Source: Gammaproteobacteria bacterium
Lineage (GTDB): Bacteria; Pseudomonadota; Gammaproteobacteria; Pseudomonadales; UBA3067
Assembly (NCBI GenBank): GCA_019090565.1
Contig: JAHRVS010000195.1
Location: 1 to 9,980 of the forward strand
Length of the DNA: 9,980 nt
Reading direction: 5' to 3'
Shown here: positions 1 through 7,231 of the stretch, in pieces
Position numbering within the stretch: position 1 is the stretch's first letter
How the letters are laid out: each line of letters opens with the position of its first letter
Made by a program: the position numbers and the translations under genes
The notes under the pieces: model-generated
What the model was told of the DNA's origin: nothing
The model's input: only the letters and a program-made list of their open reading frames with translations
Databases searched by the model: none

Positions 1-71
1 CTGTCTGCAACCACCAAGTGGTAAAATGGACGTTTTTTTGCGCCGCCACGAGATAGACGAATGGTTACCAT
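1..71 (-). CDS. rpsP: 30S ribosomal protein S16, 5' end only
   Basis: The complement read leftward from an ATG at 71 gives MVTIRLSRGGAKKRPFYHLV and then VAD, which is the well-conserved N-terminus of bacterial ribosomal protein S16. The remaining roughly 55-60 residues lie beyond the left edge. S16 is a primary assembly protein of the 30S subunit. A good ribosome binding site (AGGAAG) sits about six bases upstream of the ATG. In gammaproteobacteria rpsP usually heads an rpsP-rimM-trmD-rplS operon directly downstream of ffh in the same orientation, and the arrangement here fits that. The identification rests on a direct match of the N-terminal residues to the remembered family sequence. Confidence 0.95.
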   Translation of the reverse strand, partial: MVTIRLSRGGAKKRPFYHLVVAD

Positions 72-102
72 AAGTTCTTCCTAAAAGTTAATTATTACAA
101 TC

Positions 103-129
103 AATTAAGGAGCTAAAGCGCTCTTAATT
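103..129 (-). promoter_or_regulatory. stem-loop 3 of the rpsP leader, next to the ribosome binding site
   Basis: AATTAAG (103-109) plus AGC (111-113) pairs with GCTCTTAATT (120-129). This makes a 10-bp stem with one bulged base at 110 and a six-base loop. It lies 31 bases upstream of the rpsP start and just outside the ribosome binding site. It is the third and longest hairpin of the leader. A role in translation control is inference; the pairing is visible in the sequence. Confidence 0.45.
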
Positions 130-170
130 TAAGACTAAATACCTGCATGATTCTTGACACCGGTTTTTAC

Positions 171-231
171 ACACATTCCTAATGTGTTTCAGCCCTTCCC
201 TAAGGACAGTAAAAACTAGGGTTTTAAGGGC
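171..231 (-). promoter_or_regulatory. stem-loops 1 and 2 of the rpsP leader
   Basis: Stem-loop 1 pairs GCCCTT (192-197) with AAGGGC (226-231) and CCCTA (198-202) with TAGGG (217-221). It has a four-base bulge (222-225) and a 14-base loop. Stem-loop 2 is a perfect seven-base inverted repeat, ACACATT (171-177) and AATGTGT (181-187), with a three-base loop. Stem-loop 1 begins about where transcription from the predicted promoter would start. Neither is followed by a clear T-run on the minus strand, so they look more like leader structure than simple terminators. Confidence 0.45.
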
Positions 232-235
232 GCAG

Positions 236-264
236 ATTCTACGCTCTTTTTGCTTGAATTCCAA
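236..264 (-). promoter_or_regulatory. candidate sigma-70 promoter of the rpsP operon
   Basis: On the minus strand, TTGGAA (259-264) and TAGAAT (236-241) are separated by exactly 17 bases. The sequence after the -10 box is ctgcgccc. Such a GC-rich discriminator is typical of stringently controlled promoters for ribosomal components. The predicted transcript would start near 229-231 and carry a leader of about 158 bases before rpsP. The boxes are read by eye; stringent control is inferred from known promoter families. Confidence 0.5.
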
Positions 265-303
265 ATCCTTATTCTATTTCATCCGATGTAAAACTAAACT
301 GTA

Positions 304-324
304 GCCGAAACTGGCCGTTTCAGC
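304..324 (-). terminator. possible weak terminator overlapping the ffh stop codon
   Basis: On the minus strand GCTGAAAC-ggcca-GTTTCGGC forms an eight-base stem with one U-G pair. It starts inside the last sense codon of ffh and includes its TGA stop (320-322). It is followed by the moderately T-rich tacagtttagtttt rather than a solid T-run. It may give partial termination, letting some ffh transcripts run into rpsP. This is a structural guess. Confidence 0.35.
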
Positions 325-1678
325 GGCCCATAGGTGGCATCATTCCACCTAGCCCTCGCATCATTTTAGTCATTCCGCCTTTTTTTGAAAACTTTTTCAT
401 CATTTTCGCCATTTGTTTATGCTGCTTTAACAAGCGGTTCACATCTTGTATCTGCATACCGGAGCCCATAGCAATACGTTTTTTGCGGGAGCCATTTATC
501 ACTTCAGGGCGACGACGCTCCATGGGAGTCATTGAGTCGATAAGGGCCTCCATTCGAAGCAATTCTTTCTCTCCCGCATCGCTTTGAACCGCATTCATTG
601 CGCCACTCATCCCAGGCATTTTTTCAAGCATGGAGGACATGCCGCCCATATTTTTCATCTGTTGGAACTGATCTTTCAAATCATTCAAATCAAACGACTT
701 GCCCTTTTTAATTTTACCGTGCAAGCGATCCGCTTTGGCCTTATCAAGCTTACGCTCGGCCTCTTCTACCAAAGAAAGCACATCGCCCATACCTAATATA
801 CGAGACGCTACCCGATCAGGATGAAAAGCCTCAAGACCATCGAGTTTCTCTCCAGTACCCAAAAACTTAATGGGCTTGCCCGTAATCATCCTGACGGATA
901 ACGCTGCACCACCACGCGCATCACCGTCTGACTTCGTCAGAACTACGCCACTTAGCTCAAGCGCGTCATTAAAGGCTTTGGCGGTATTCGCAGCATCTTG
1001 CCCGGTCATTGAGTCTACGACAAATAACGTTTCGGCCGGCTTAACCACTTGATGAAGCTCTTTAATTTCCGACATCATTTCATCGTCGATATGCAAGCGT
1101 CCTGCGGTATCAAGAATCACCACATCGATAAATTTTGTTTTAGCTTCTTTCAACGCAGCGTTAGCAATATCAACAGGCTTTTGGCTGGGGTCACTAGGGA
1201 AAAACTGGGCATTCACTTCGCCAGAAAGCGTTTCAAGCTGTTTAATGGCCGCAGGACGATAAACGTCTGCACTCACTAAAAGGACCTTTTTCTTCTCATT
1301 CTCCATTAACCACTTAGCGAGCTTAGCTGCGGTCGTCGTTTTACCAGCCCCTTGCAAACCCGCCAACAAAATCACTGCCGGTGGCTTTACCGCCAAGTTA
1401 AGGCCTTCAAAGGCCTCCCCTAATACCGAGACCAACTCTTCGTTTACGATTTTTACAAAAGCTTGGCTTGGGCTGAGACTTTTCATCACCTCTTCGCCAA
1501 GTGCTCTGGCTTTTACTCTTTCGACAAATTCCTTAACTACAGGCAACGCCGCATCGGCCTCTAGAAGCGCCGATCGCACCTCACGAAGTGTGTCCTGAAT
1601 ATTCTCTTCACTTAGTCGCCCCCTACCAGATACATCACGGAGGGTAGTGGATAAACGATCGGTCAAATTATCAAACAT
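320..1678 (-). CDS. ffh: signal recognition particle GTPase Ffh (SRP54)
   Basis: Ffh binds 4.5S RNA and hydrophobic signal sequences on nascent chains at the ribosome, and delivers them through FtsY to the Sec/YidC machinery. The 452 residues are the normal bacterial length. A helical N domain (about 1-95) is followed by the G domain with the P-loop GLQGAGKTTT (107-116), DTAGR (190-194), TKSD (248-251) and DARGG (253-257). The methionine-rich M domain starts near 330 and holds the RNA-binding segment around RRRPEVINGSRKKRIAMGSG (388-407). The C-terminus is a flexible run rich in Met and Gly. AGGAC lies about seven bases upstream of the ATG. All expected motifs are intact. The divergent ypjD/corB pair and the downstream rpsP reproduce the usual neighbourhood. 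Confidence 0.98.
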   Translation of the reverse strand: MFDNLTDRLSTTLRDVSGRGRLSEENIQDTLREVRSALLEADAALPVVKEFVERVKARALGEEVMKSLSPSQAFVKIVNEELVSVLGEAFEGLNLAVKPPAVILLAGLQGAGKTTTAAKLAKWLMENEKKKVLLVSADVYRPAAIKQLETLSGEVNAQFFPSDPSQKPVDIANAALKEAKTKFIDVVILDTAGRLHIDDEMMSEIKELHQVVKPAETLFVVDSMTGQDAANTAKAFNDALELSGVVLTKSDGDARGGAALSVRMITGKPIKFLGTGEKLDGLEAFHPDRVASRILGMGDVLSLVEEAERKLDKAKADRLHGKIKKGKSFDLNDLKDQFQQMKNMGGMSSMLEKMPGMSGAMNAVQSDAGEKELLRMEALIDSMTPMERRRPEVINGSRKKRIAMGSGMQIQDVNRLLKQHKQMAKMMKKFSKKGGMTKMMRGLGGMMPPMGR

Positions 1679-1738
1679 TAATATGTCCTGAGCTCAGTTT
1701 CATAAGCCACTACAAGAGCTGCTTATTCAAACAGTAAG

Positions 1739-1756
1739 TCGGCAAAGCAGTGCCGA
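1739..1756 (-). promoter_or_regulatory. small stem-loop in the ffh leader
   Basis: TCGGCA (1739-1744) and TGCCGA (1751-1756) form a perfect six-base stem with a six-base loop. It falls between the candidate ffh promoter and the ffh start. It could be a leader hairpin or a protein-binding site; no function is known to me. Confidence 0.3.
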
Positions 1757-1781
1757 TTTACCCGTCATTTTTAATAAGGGG

Positions 1782-1811
1782 ATTATAGCGCGTCTGATGA
1801 TTACAATCTAA
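1782..1811 (-). promoter_or_regulatory. candidate promoter of ffh
   Basis: The minus strand shows a perfect TATAAT (1782-1787) preceded, 18 bases away, by a poor -35 match TTAGAT (1806-1811). Transcription would start near 1775 and leave a leader of about 95 bases. The perfect -10 box in the divergent ffh/ypjD gap makes this the best candidate. Confidence 0.45.
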
Positions 1812-1845
1812 AATATACCGCGCTTAAGACCACTTACGCTTGAGA

Positions 1846-1874
1846 TTGACACTACATCTCCCTAAAGCCTTCAA
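1846..1874 (+). promoter_or_regulatory. possible promoter of the ypjD group
   Basis: A consensus TTGACA (1846-1851) lies 75 bases before ypjD, but the -10 region 17-18 bases downstream (cttcaaa, near 1869-1875) is a weak match. It is the only strong -35 box on this strand in the divergent gap. Read by eye only. Confidence 0.25.
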
Positions 1875-1926
1875 AAATCAAGAGTCTTATGCCACACTGC
1901 CTTCACCGCTGTAAAGGAATGAAGCA

Positions 1927-2730
1927 ATGAACCCTGTTTATTTTGGAATAATTTCAGCTTCCACCTATATTGGCGCCACCTTATACTTGGTGAACAACCT
2001 ACGTCAGCATATAGAAACAAATAAGAGCGTCTTGTTAGGCGGCGGGCTTGTAGCATTTTTTTTACATGCCTTTAGCGCATACTGGGTCATCAATACACCA
2101 GAAGGGATCTTCTTTAGCTTTTTTCAGGTAGCGTCTCTTTTCGGGCTAGTCATAGCTGCTATCGCCATTATTGCCAGCTTTTACCGCCCAGTCACTAACC
2201 TTGCTCTACTCGCCTACCCGAGCGCCGCATTAGGAATATTGCTTTCACTTTTCGTAAAAACCGAAACTCAACCCATGCCCGAATTATCCTACCAGGTCTT
2301 ATTTCATATCGTTATTTCTGTCCTCGCATACAGTGTATTAGCAATTGCCGTTGCGCAATCCCTGCTTCTTTACACCCAAAGCTATCAACTTAAACATAAA
2401 CGCATGACGGGCCTTGTTCAACTTCTACCCCCCCTCCAGACTATGGAGAAGCTTCTTTTTGAAATGATATGGGCGGGGCTTACCCTGCTTAGCATTTCTA
2501 TTGCCAGCGGTTTTATTTTCTTGGACAACCTGTTTGCACAACACCTCGCACACAAAACCATTCTAAGTCTGGCCGCTTGGACGACATTTGCGGTACTGCT
2601 GTGGGGACGCCACCAATTAGGATGGAGGGGAAAGACCGCTATTCGAGGCACGCTAACCGGGTTTTCTTTGCTCGTTCTGGCCTATTTCGGCAGCAAACTA
2701 GTGCTTGAAGTCATCCTGCAACGCGGATAA
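1927..2730 (+). CDS. ypjD: YpjD/CcsA-like inner-membrane protein (cytochrome c assembly family)
   Basis: This 267-residue polytopic membrane protein has about eight hydrophobic segments. It belongs to the family that includes CcmC/CcsA haem-handling proteins and E. coli YpjD. The C-terminal part matches my memory of E. coli YpjD closely: a LLWGRHQLGWRG segment (224-235) and then a last helix with LAYFGSKLV. The tryptophan-rich WWD haem motif of true CcmC/CcsA is not seen, so a haem role should not be assumed. The start is supported by AAAGGAA eight bases upstream of the ATG. corB follows after 38 bases on the same strand. Adjacency to ffh and a corB-type gene is the same as in E. coli and Pseudomonas, which supports orthology. 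The biochemical function is not established. Confidence 0.85.
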   Translation: MNPVYFGIISASTYIGATLYLVNNLRQHIETNKSVLLGGGLVAFFLHAFSAYWVINTPEGIFFSFFQVASLFGLVIAAIAIIASFYRPVTNLALLAYPSAALGILLSLFVKTETQPMPELSYQVLFHIVISVLAYSVLAIAVAQSLLLYTQSYQLKHKRMTGLVQLLPPLQTMEKLLFEMIWAGLTLLSISIASGFIFLDNLFAQHLAHKTILSLAAWTTFAVLLWGRHQLGWRGKTAIRGTLTGFSLLVLAYFGSKLVLEVILQRG

Positions 2731-2733
2731 TTG

Positions 2734-2772
2734 ATGATTACCAAAGCAACAACAAAGGCGTCGAAATTTTGA
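2734..2772 (+). other. 12-codon reading frame ending on the corB TTG start
   Basis: An ATG at 2734 opens a short frame (MITKATTKASKF) whose TGA (2770-2772) overlaps the TTG start of corB (2769-2771). A weak GGA lies six bases before the ATG. It may be a coupling leader, or chance. If the TTTT at 2767-2770 had one more T, the frame would continue into corB with an ATG start. The TTG start already gives a family-like N-terminus, so no error need be assumed. Confidence 0.25.
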
Positions 2773-4043
2773 GCGAAATATCAACCCCCATATTATTCGG
2801 CATTCTTTTCGGACTCATTGTTTTTTCCGCGTTTTTCTCCAGCTCCGAAACTGGAATGATGTCCATCAATCGCTACCGACTTAGAAGTAAGGCAAAGCAA
2901 GGCCACGCATCCGCTAGACGCGTTGAAGCCTTATTGAGCAAGCGAGACCGCCTCATCGGAATTATTCTAATTGGTAATAATTTTGTAAACATTTTCGCAT
3001 CCTCCGTTGCGACCATAATTGCCATTCGCATATGGGGCGACTCAGGTATCGCGCTGGCCTCCGGAGCCCTTACCGTTGTCATATTAATCTTTGCCGAGGT
3101 AACACCCAAAACCCTCGCTGCCATACACCCTGAGCGCATTGCCTACCCTGCATCCCTGCTGCTAAAGCCCTTGCTGCTCGTATTTTATCCGCTTGTTTGG
3201 CTAATCAGCGGCATTAGCAATGGCTTACTGAAACTTTTGCGTGCCAAACCGCAAAACAACAACCCCGACAGCCTCAATACAGATGAACTTAGAACGGTCG
3301 TACATGAGGCAGGAACCCTCATTCCCAGCAAGCACCAAGACATGCTTCTGAGCATTCTTGACCTTGAAAAGGTCACCGTCGATGACATCATGGTTCCTCG
3401 CAACGAACTGGTTGGAATTGATATCAGCGAGGATATTGATGAAATCACGAGCCAGCTTCAATCCTCCCAACACACTCGCCTGCCCGTCTTCAAAAAAGAA
3501 ATAAACAACATAGTTGGCATCTTTCATATGCGAAATATTTCGCGATTCTGGAACGATGAAGAGCTGAACAAAGCGACATTAATGCAGTACACCCGTGAGG
3601 CCCACTTTGTCCCGTCTGGTATCTCCTTAAATATGCAGCTCATCAACTTTCAACGAGTCAAGCGTAGAATTGGTATAGTGGTAGATGAATACGGTGATGT
3701 ATTAGGGCTTGTAACTCTGGAGGATATTTTAGAGGAGATTGTAGGGGAATTTACTTCAGACATGTCCGCAACAAGCAAAGATATTCACCCTCAGAAAGAC
3801 GGCTCCTTTTTAATTGACGGCACCGCAACCATTCGAGACATCAATAGGACGCTTAACTGGAATATGCCCGCTGACGGCCCCAAAACATTAAACGGCCTTA
3901 TAATCGAACAGCTCGAATTCATTCCCGAGTATAATATGTGCATTGACCTATTTGGTTACAAGATAGAAACCCTTCACATGAAAGACAACATAATTAAAAC
4001 TGCAAGAGTACAAGTAGACGCAAACACCACAAAACGCTCATGA
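2769..4043 (+). CDS. yfjD: CNNM/CorB-type membrane protein with CBS domains (HlyC/CorC family)
   Basis: The product is a 424-residue inner-membrane protein of the CNNM/CorB family, whose characterised members take part in Mg2+ export or Mg2+/Co2+ homeostasis. Domain order is clear. The DUF21 membrane domain (about 5-150) has SSSETG (24-29), GNNFVN (69-74) and FAEVTPKTLA (108-117). A CBS pair (about 200-330) has MVPR (208-211) and the hallmark VVDEYGDVLGLVTLEDI (304-320). A C-terminal CorC/HlyC domain covers about 340-410. The start is TTG: no in-frame ATG or GTG is available upstream, AAAGG lies about ten bases before it, and the resulting N-terminus matches the family. It sits in an operon with ypjD upstream. 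Its TGA overlaps an ATG at 4040, hinting at translational coupling with the DUF748 gene. E. coli yfjD (corB) occupies the same position near ffh. Confidence 0.9.
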   Translation: MSEISTPILFGILFGLIVFSAFFSSSETGMMSINRYRLRSKAKQGHASARRVEALLSKRDRLIGIILIGNNFVNIFASSVATIIAIRIWGDSGIALASGALTVVILIFAEVTPKTLAAIHPERIAYPASLLLKPLLLVFYPLVWLISGISNGLLKLLRAKPQNNNPDSLNTDELRTVVHEAGTLIPSKHQDMLLSILDLEKVTVDDIMVPRNELVGIDISEDIDEITSQLQSSQHTRLPVFKKEINNIVGIFHMRNISRFWNDEELNKATLMQYTREAHFVPSGISLNMQLINFQRVKRRIGIVVDEYGDVLGLVTLEDILEEIVGEFTSDMSATSKDIHPQKDGSFLIDGTATIRDINRTLNWNMPADGPKTLNGLIIEQLEFIPEYNMCIDLFGYKIETLHMKDNIIKTARVQVDANTTKRS

Positions 4044-4113
4044 ATACCGAGATAGAAAAATCAAACTTAATCGCCTAGTCAAAGTACCTTTTACCCTTCT
4101 TGTTGCAACTGGG
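4040..4113 (+). other. probable missing 5' end of the DUF748 gene, interrupted by a one-base frame change
   Basis: An ATG at 4040 overlaps the corB stop (ATGA, 4040-4043) and reads MNTEIEKSNLIA before a TAG at 4076-4078. The frame of the DUF748 protein is open from 4018 but has no ATG, GTG or TTG before 4114. In that frame, from 4060, it encodes IKLNRLVKVPFTLLVATG, a basic segment and the first half of a membrane helix. One extra A in the A5 run at 4056-4060 would join the ATG to this frame and give a product of about 862 residues. Explanations are a sequencing error in the run, a real mutation, slippage on the A-run, or reinitiation at 4114. Confidence 0.6.
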
Positions 4114-6627
4114 TTGCTCCTTTCTGCTCTACCACCTCTAGCAAAAGAAGTATTGCTATACCAACTAGAAAAAACCAAAGCAACTAAAAGCCATATTGAT
4201 GACGTCGATATCAATATTTTTACTGGGCGTTTTTCTATTTCTGGCTTGCAAACTCAGACTGACGAACACCCCTTGCTAAAAATTGGCCAGCTAACAATAC
4301 GCAGCCCTTGGTGGAAACTGTTCGGCAAGGAAATTGTTATTTCAGAGTTAACGCTAAACAACAGCCAAATACCCTTTGTTAAAAATAAAGATGAAGCCCT
4401 TTATATTGGAATATTCATCCCAGCAGGGGAAAATGACGACATAGAGACTAAAAAAGAAACGGCTACGGAAGATAATCCACCCTGGGTGGTTACAGTAGAG
4501 CGTTTACGCATTAATGAATCAAGCCTCCACCTCAAGACGTCTGATATTTCCTCTAAAATCCACATAAACTCACTTAGCTTGGATGGTTTTTCCACCGTTT
4601 CAACGGAAAAAAGCCACCTCGTTCTTAATGCTAGCATAAGCGATACATTGATAACTGCTGGCCAAAACCGGCTGACAGTTCAGTCCCCAAAACCCATAAC
4701 GTGGGACAGCAAACAATCCACACAGTTTTCCAATGGATTGCCATCTTCAGTTTTTTTGAAGGGTGAATTGGTCCTCGGTCAGCTATCGGTGCTAAATGCT
4801 GCAACAAACGCTACGTACAGGCACGGCTCACTATCACTGCACGTAAGCGCTGACCTTAACCCCGTTACAAACCCCAACGAAGGGCCCGCAGCCTCCTTAA
4901 GCATTAAATCCGAACTCAGCATTAAAAAACCTCGCATTGCTGGCTTGCTTTCAAATAAGCCCCAGTCCGATACATTTGCAGTAGATGCATCAGATCTCGA
5001 TATGCAATTCATTCAACGCATAGCCCTATCTGTCGATTCAGACCCGTTGCGTAGCTCTGGAACCGGAAGGTTTCACCTGCAAAACGCCAACATGAAACTT
5101 GAAAACAATGAACTTAACTATTCTAATGATAGCCTAAGCTTTCAATGGTTAATTAAAATCCCAGATCTTGGTAAAGCCGCATGGCAAGATACTCTAACAC
5201 TCAGTGGGGGCATAGATTTAGAGCAAATTAACATTTTAGATTTGGGGCAAGATATAGGGCTACTGCACACTCCCCAGCTTAGGATCCGAAAGCTCGAACT
5301 ACTCGGTAACAACCACTTAAACATTGAAAGTATTGAGCTCACCCAAGCAAGAGCAATCTTTGCGCTTCCAGAGGACACCGACAACCAAAGCTCATCTGTT
5401 TTCAGCGAATTAATACGCGCTGAAAATATACAATTACACCCATTTAATCGCCTACAAGTAGAGCGTCTTATTTTTTCAAGCTTAGATAGTCAGCTCCACC
5501 TTACGGAAGACCATAAACTGCGCCTTATCGAACCGGTTCTGAGTCGAGTCCGGTCTCTGAAATCAAAGAGCAGTGACATTCCTGAGCACGCCTCGCCACC
5601 GAGGAGTTCATTTACTTGGCGAATCGAGAGCGCTCAACTCAAAAATGGAAATATCGCGTTCCGTGACGACAGCCTGTCTCCTTCATTCACCAGCCAACTG
5701 GCATTGGAAGCGCTCACTCTTACCCCTCTAGATAGTGGCCTGGAGGGTCAGCAAACCCACCTATTCCTCAAGGGTAAGATCAATGCCCATGCCAGCATTC
5801 TCGCTCAAGGTGTTTTTACTGCATTTAGCCAAAAACCCTCTTCAGATATTGCGCTAGAAATAGAGGCCTTGGAAGTACTGCCTTTCTCTCCTTATCTCAA
5901 CCAGCATAGTGGATACCAAATTAGGCACGGTCAGCTTGATTCATCTATCCAGGTTAAAATAGATAACGGCGCTCTCAACTCCAACGTTAATCTGCATTTA
6001 AAAAAGTTAAAGCTGCAACCTTCTTCAAAGAACCTTACAAAGCGCCTCAACGCCCAGCTTACGATGCCTCTAGACCTCTCGCTCAACACACTTCGAGACA
6101 AAAACAACAATATCCGCCTGTCCATACCCATTCAAGGGAATACCTCTGACCCACACTTCGACTTTTCTAGCGCCATCAAACAAGCCTCGGCAAAAGCAAC
6201 GCGCTCTGCAAGCATAAGCATACTTAAACACGCGCTACAGCCATACGGCACCATGATTACCGTGGCGGAACTTGCGTACAAAGGAGGGAGAAAGCTTACG
6301 AAAATTAGACTCGATCCAATCGGCTATGAAATAGGATCATTGCAGATTGGACCCCATCAGAAAAATTATCTGGGAAAAGTAGCCGCTTTAATGAAAGACA
6401 AACCAAAGCTAAACATTACACTTTGCGGAATTGCCTTTATCGATGAGCAACCGGCGCCATGGTCAGAAACAGATGCTTTAAAACTGGCTAAAGAAAGAGC
6501 CGAACACATTAAAAGCCAGCTTATCAATGAATATAAAATTAACGCAACCCGCTTATTCTCATGTATGCCAAAATTAGACAAACCGAGTAAGAATAAACGC
6601 GCAGGTCGCGTCGATCTGCACCTTTAA
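4114..6627 (+). CDS. DUF748 domain-containing, AsmA-like envelope protein (start uncertain)
   Basis: From the TTG at 4114 the product is 837 residues. It looks like the DUF748 family: a hydrophobic N-terminus (LLLSALPPLAKEVL), then a long beta-rich repetitive stretch with phrases such as ISGLQTQTDE and IRSPWWKLFGKE, and a C-terminal region (about 738-837). Such proteins resemble AsmA/TamB-type inner-membrane-anchored periplasmic proteins, some of which move lipids between membranes; a similar role here is inference. The C-terminal 100 residues have the outline of an OmpA-like domain (ITLCGIAFID, AKERAEHIKSQL, RAGRVDLHL), probably degenerate. Starting at 4114 removes the basic residues and half the anchor helix, so the true N-terminus probably lies at 4040 with a frame change between. 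It appears to be the last gene of the ypjD-corB group and converges on the carbonic anhydrase gene, 28 bases away. Confidence 0.75.
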   Translation: MLLSALPPLAKEVLLYQLEKTKATKSHIDDVDINIFTGRFSISGLQTQTDEHPLLKIGQLTIRSPWWKLFGKEIVISELTLNNSQIPFVKNKDEALYIGIFIPAGENDDIETKKETATEDNPPWVVTVERLRINESSLHLKTSDISSKIHINSLSLDGFSTVSTEKSHLVLNASISDTLITAGQNRLTVQSPKPITWDSKQSTQFSNGLPSSVFLKGELVLGQLSVLNAATNATYRHGSLSLHVSADLNPVTNPNEGPAASLSIKSELSIKKPRIAGLLSNKPQSDTFAVDASDLDMQFIQRIALSVDSDPLRSSGTGRFHLQNANMKLENNELNYSNDSLSFQWLIKIPDLGKAAWQDTLTLSGGIDLEQINILDLGQDIGLLHTPQLRIRKLELLGNNHLNIESIELTQARAIFALPEDTDNQSSSVFSELIRAENIQLHPFNRLQVERLIFSSLDSQLHLTEDHKLRLIEPVLSRVRSLKSKSSDIPEHASPPRSSFTWRIESAQLKNGNIAFRDDSLSPSFTSQLALEALTLTPLDSGLEGQQTHLFLKGKINAHASILAQGVFTAFSQKPSSDIALEIEALEVLPFSPYLNQHSGYQIRHGQLDSSIQVKIDNGALNSNVNLHLKKLKLQPSSKNLTKRLNAQLTMPLDLSLNTLRDKNNNIRLSIPIQGNTSDPHFDFSSAIKQASAKATRSASISILKHALQPYGTMITVAELAYKGGRKLTKIRLDPIGYEIGSLQIGPHQKNYLGKVAALMKDKPKLNITLCGIAFIDEQPAPWSETDALKLAKERAEHIKSQLINEYKINATRLFSCMPKLDKPSKNKRAGRVDLHL
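6601..6619. terminator. stem-loop at the convergent 3' ends, weak terminator candidate
   Basis: GCAGGTCG-cgt-CGATCTGC forms an eight-base stem with one G-U pair inside the last codons of the DUF748 gene. No proper T-run follows on either strand. It is the only clear hairpin near the convergent gene ends, so it may act weakly in both directions. Confidence 0.2.
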
Positions 6628-6655
6628 CCTACCTTATGATTTTCGAACCTATCTT

Positions 6656-7183
6656 CTAATCTTCATCAAGCACCAAATCCCGCTTGAATCGCTTAAAGTT
6701 TTCCACATAATGTGCGGCGCTCATTTCCAAAAACATTTTCTGCTGATCGCTAAGTTGCTTGACCACCTTACCAGGAGAACCAATCACCATTGACCCATCA
6801 GGAATTTCCTTCCCTTCAGGTATAAGCGTATTTGCCCCAATCAAACAATGCTTGCCAATTTTTGCGCCATTAAGAACCACAGCATTGATTCCTACCAGGC
6901 TGTAATCACCGATACTGCAACCATGCAGCATCACCTTGTGCCCAATGGTTACGCCCCTACCAATGGTCAGTTTGTACCCAGCATCCGTGTGCAGTACGGA
7001 TAGATCCTGAATATTTGAGTCTTCACCAATAGTGATTAGGTCATTGTCACCACGAACCACCGAGTTAAACCACACGCTGGCGTTATTTTCGATTACGACA
7101 GACCCTATTACTACTGCACTATCGGCAATAAAATAATCATCGCCTTTTATTTCAACTCGTCTTTCTCCCAAACGGTAACGCAT
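6656..7183 (-). CDS. gamma-class carbonic anhydrase family protein (left-handed beta-helix)
   Basis: This 175-residue protein has the hexapeptide repeats of a left-handed beta-helix (for example TIGRGVTIGHKV, SIGDYSLVGI, KIGKHCLIGA). The three histidines expected to bind metal across trimer interfaces are present at H65, H82 and H87 (in LHTD and GHKVMLHG). Residues matching the active-site Arg, Asp and Gln/Asp of the archaeal enzyme Cam are R44 and D46 (VRGD) and Q59-D60. The length is typical of the YrdA/PaaY/CaiE-like group. Many members lack the acidic loop of Cam and show low or redox-dependent CO2 hydration activity; PaaY instead has thioesterase activity, so the substrate is uncertain. 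AAGGAGA lies eight bases upstream of the ATG. It follows the nudL-type gene after 48 bases on the same strand, so the two are probably co-transcribed. Confidence 0.9.
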   Translation of the reverse strand: MRYRLGERRVEIKGDDYFIADSAVVIGSVVIENNASVWFNSVVRGDNDLITIGEDSNIQDLSVLHTDAGYKLTIGRGVTIGHKVMLHGCSIGDYSLVGINAVVLNGAKIGKHCLIGANTLIPEGKEIPDGSMVIGSPGKVVKQLSDQQKMFLEMSAAHYVENFKRFKRDLVLDED

Positions 7184-7231
7184 CCAGGCTTCTCCTTTTC
7201 CAAATTGTCATCTATTAAACGAAGGGCATCA

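Noticed and set aside
3225..3527. Minus-strand open frames of 87-100 codons within corB
   Set aside because: They overlap an intact, motif-rich CorB reading frame and carry no recognisable domains.
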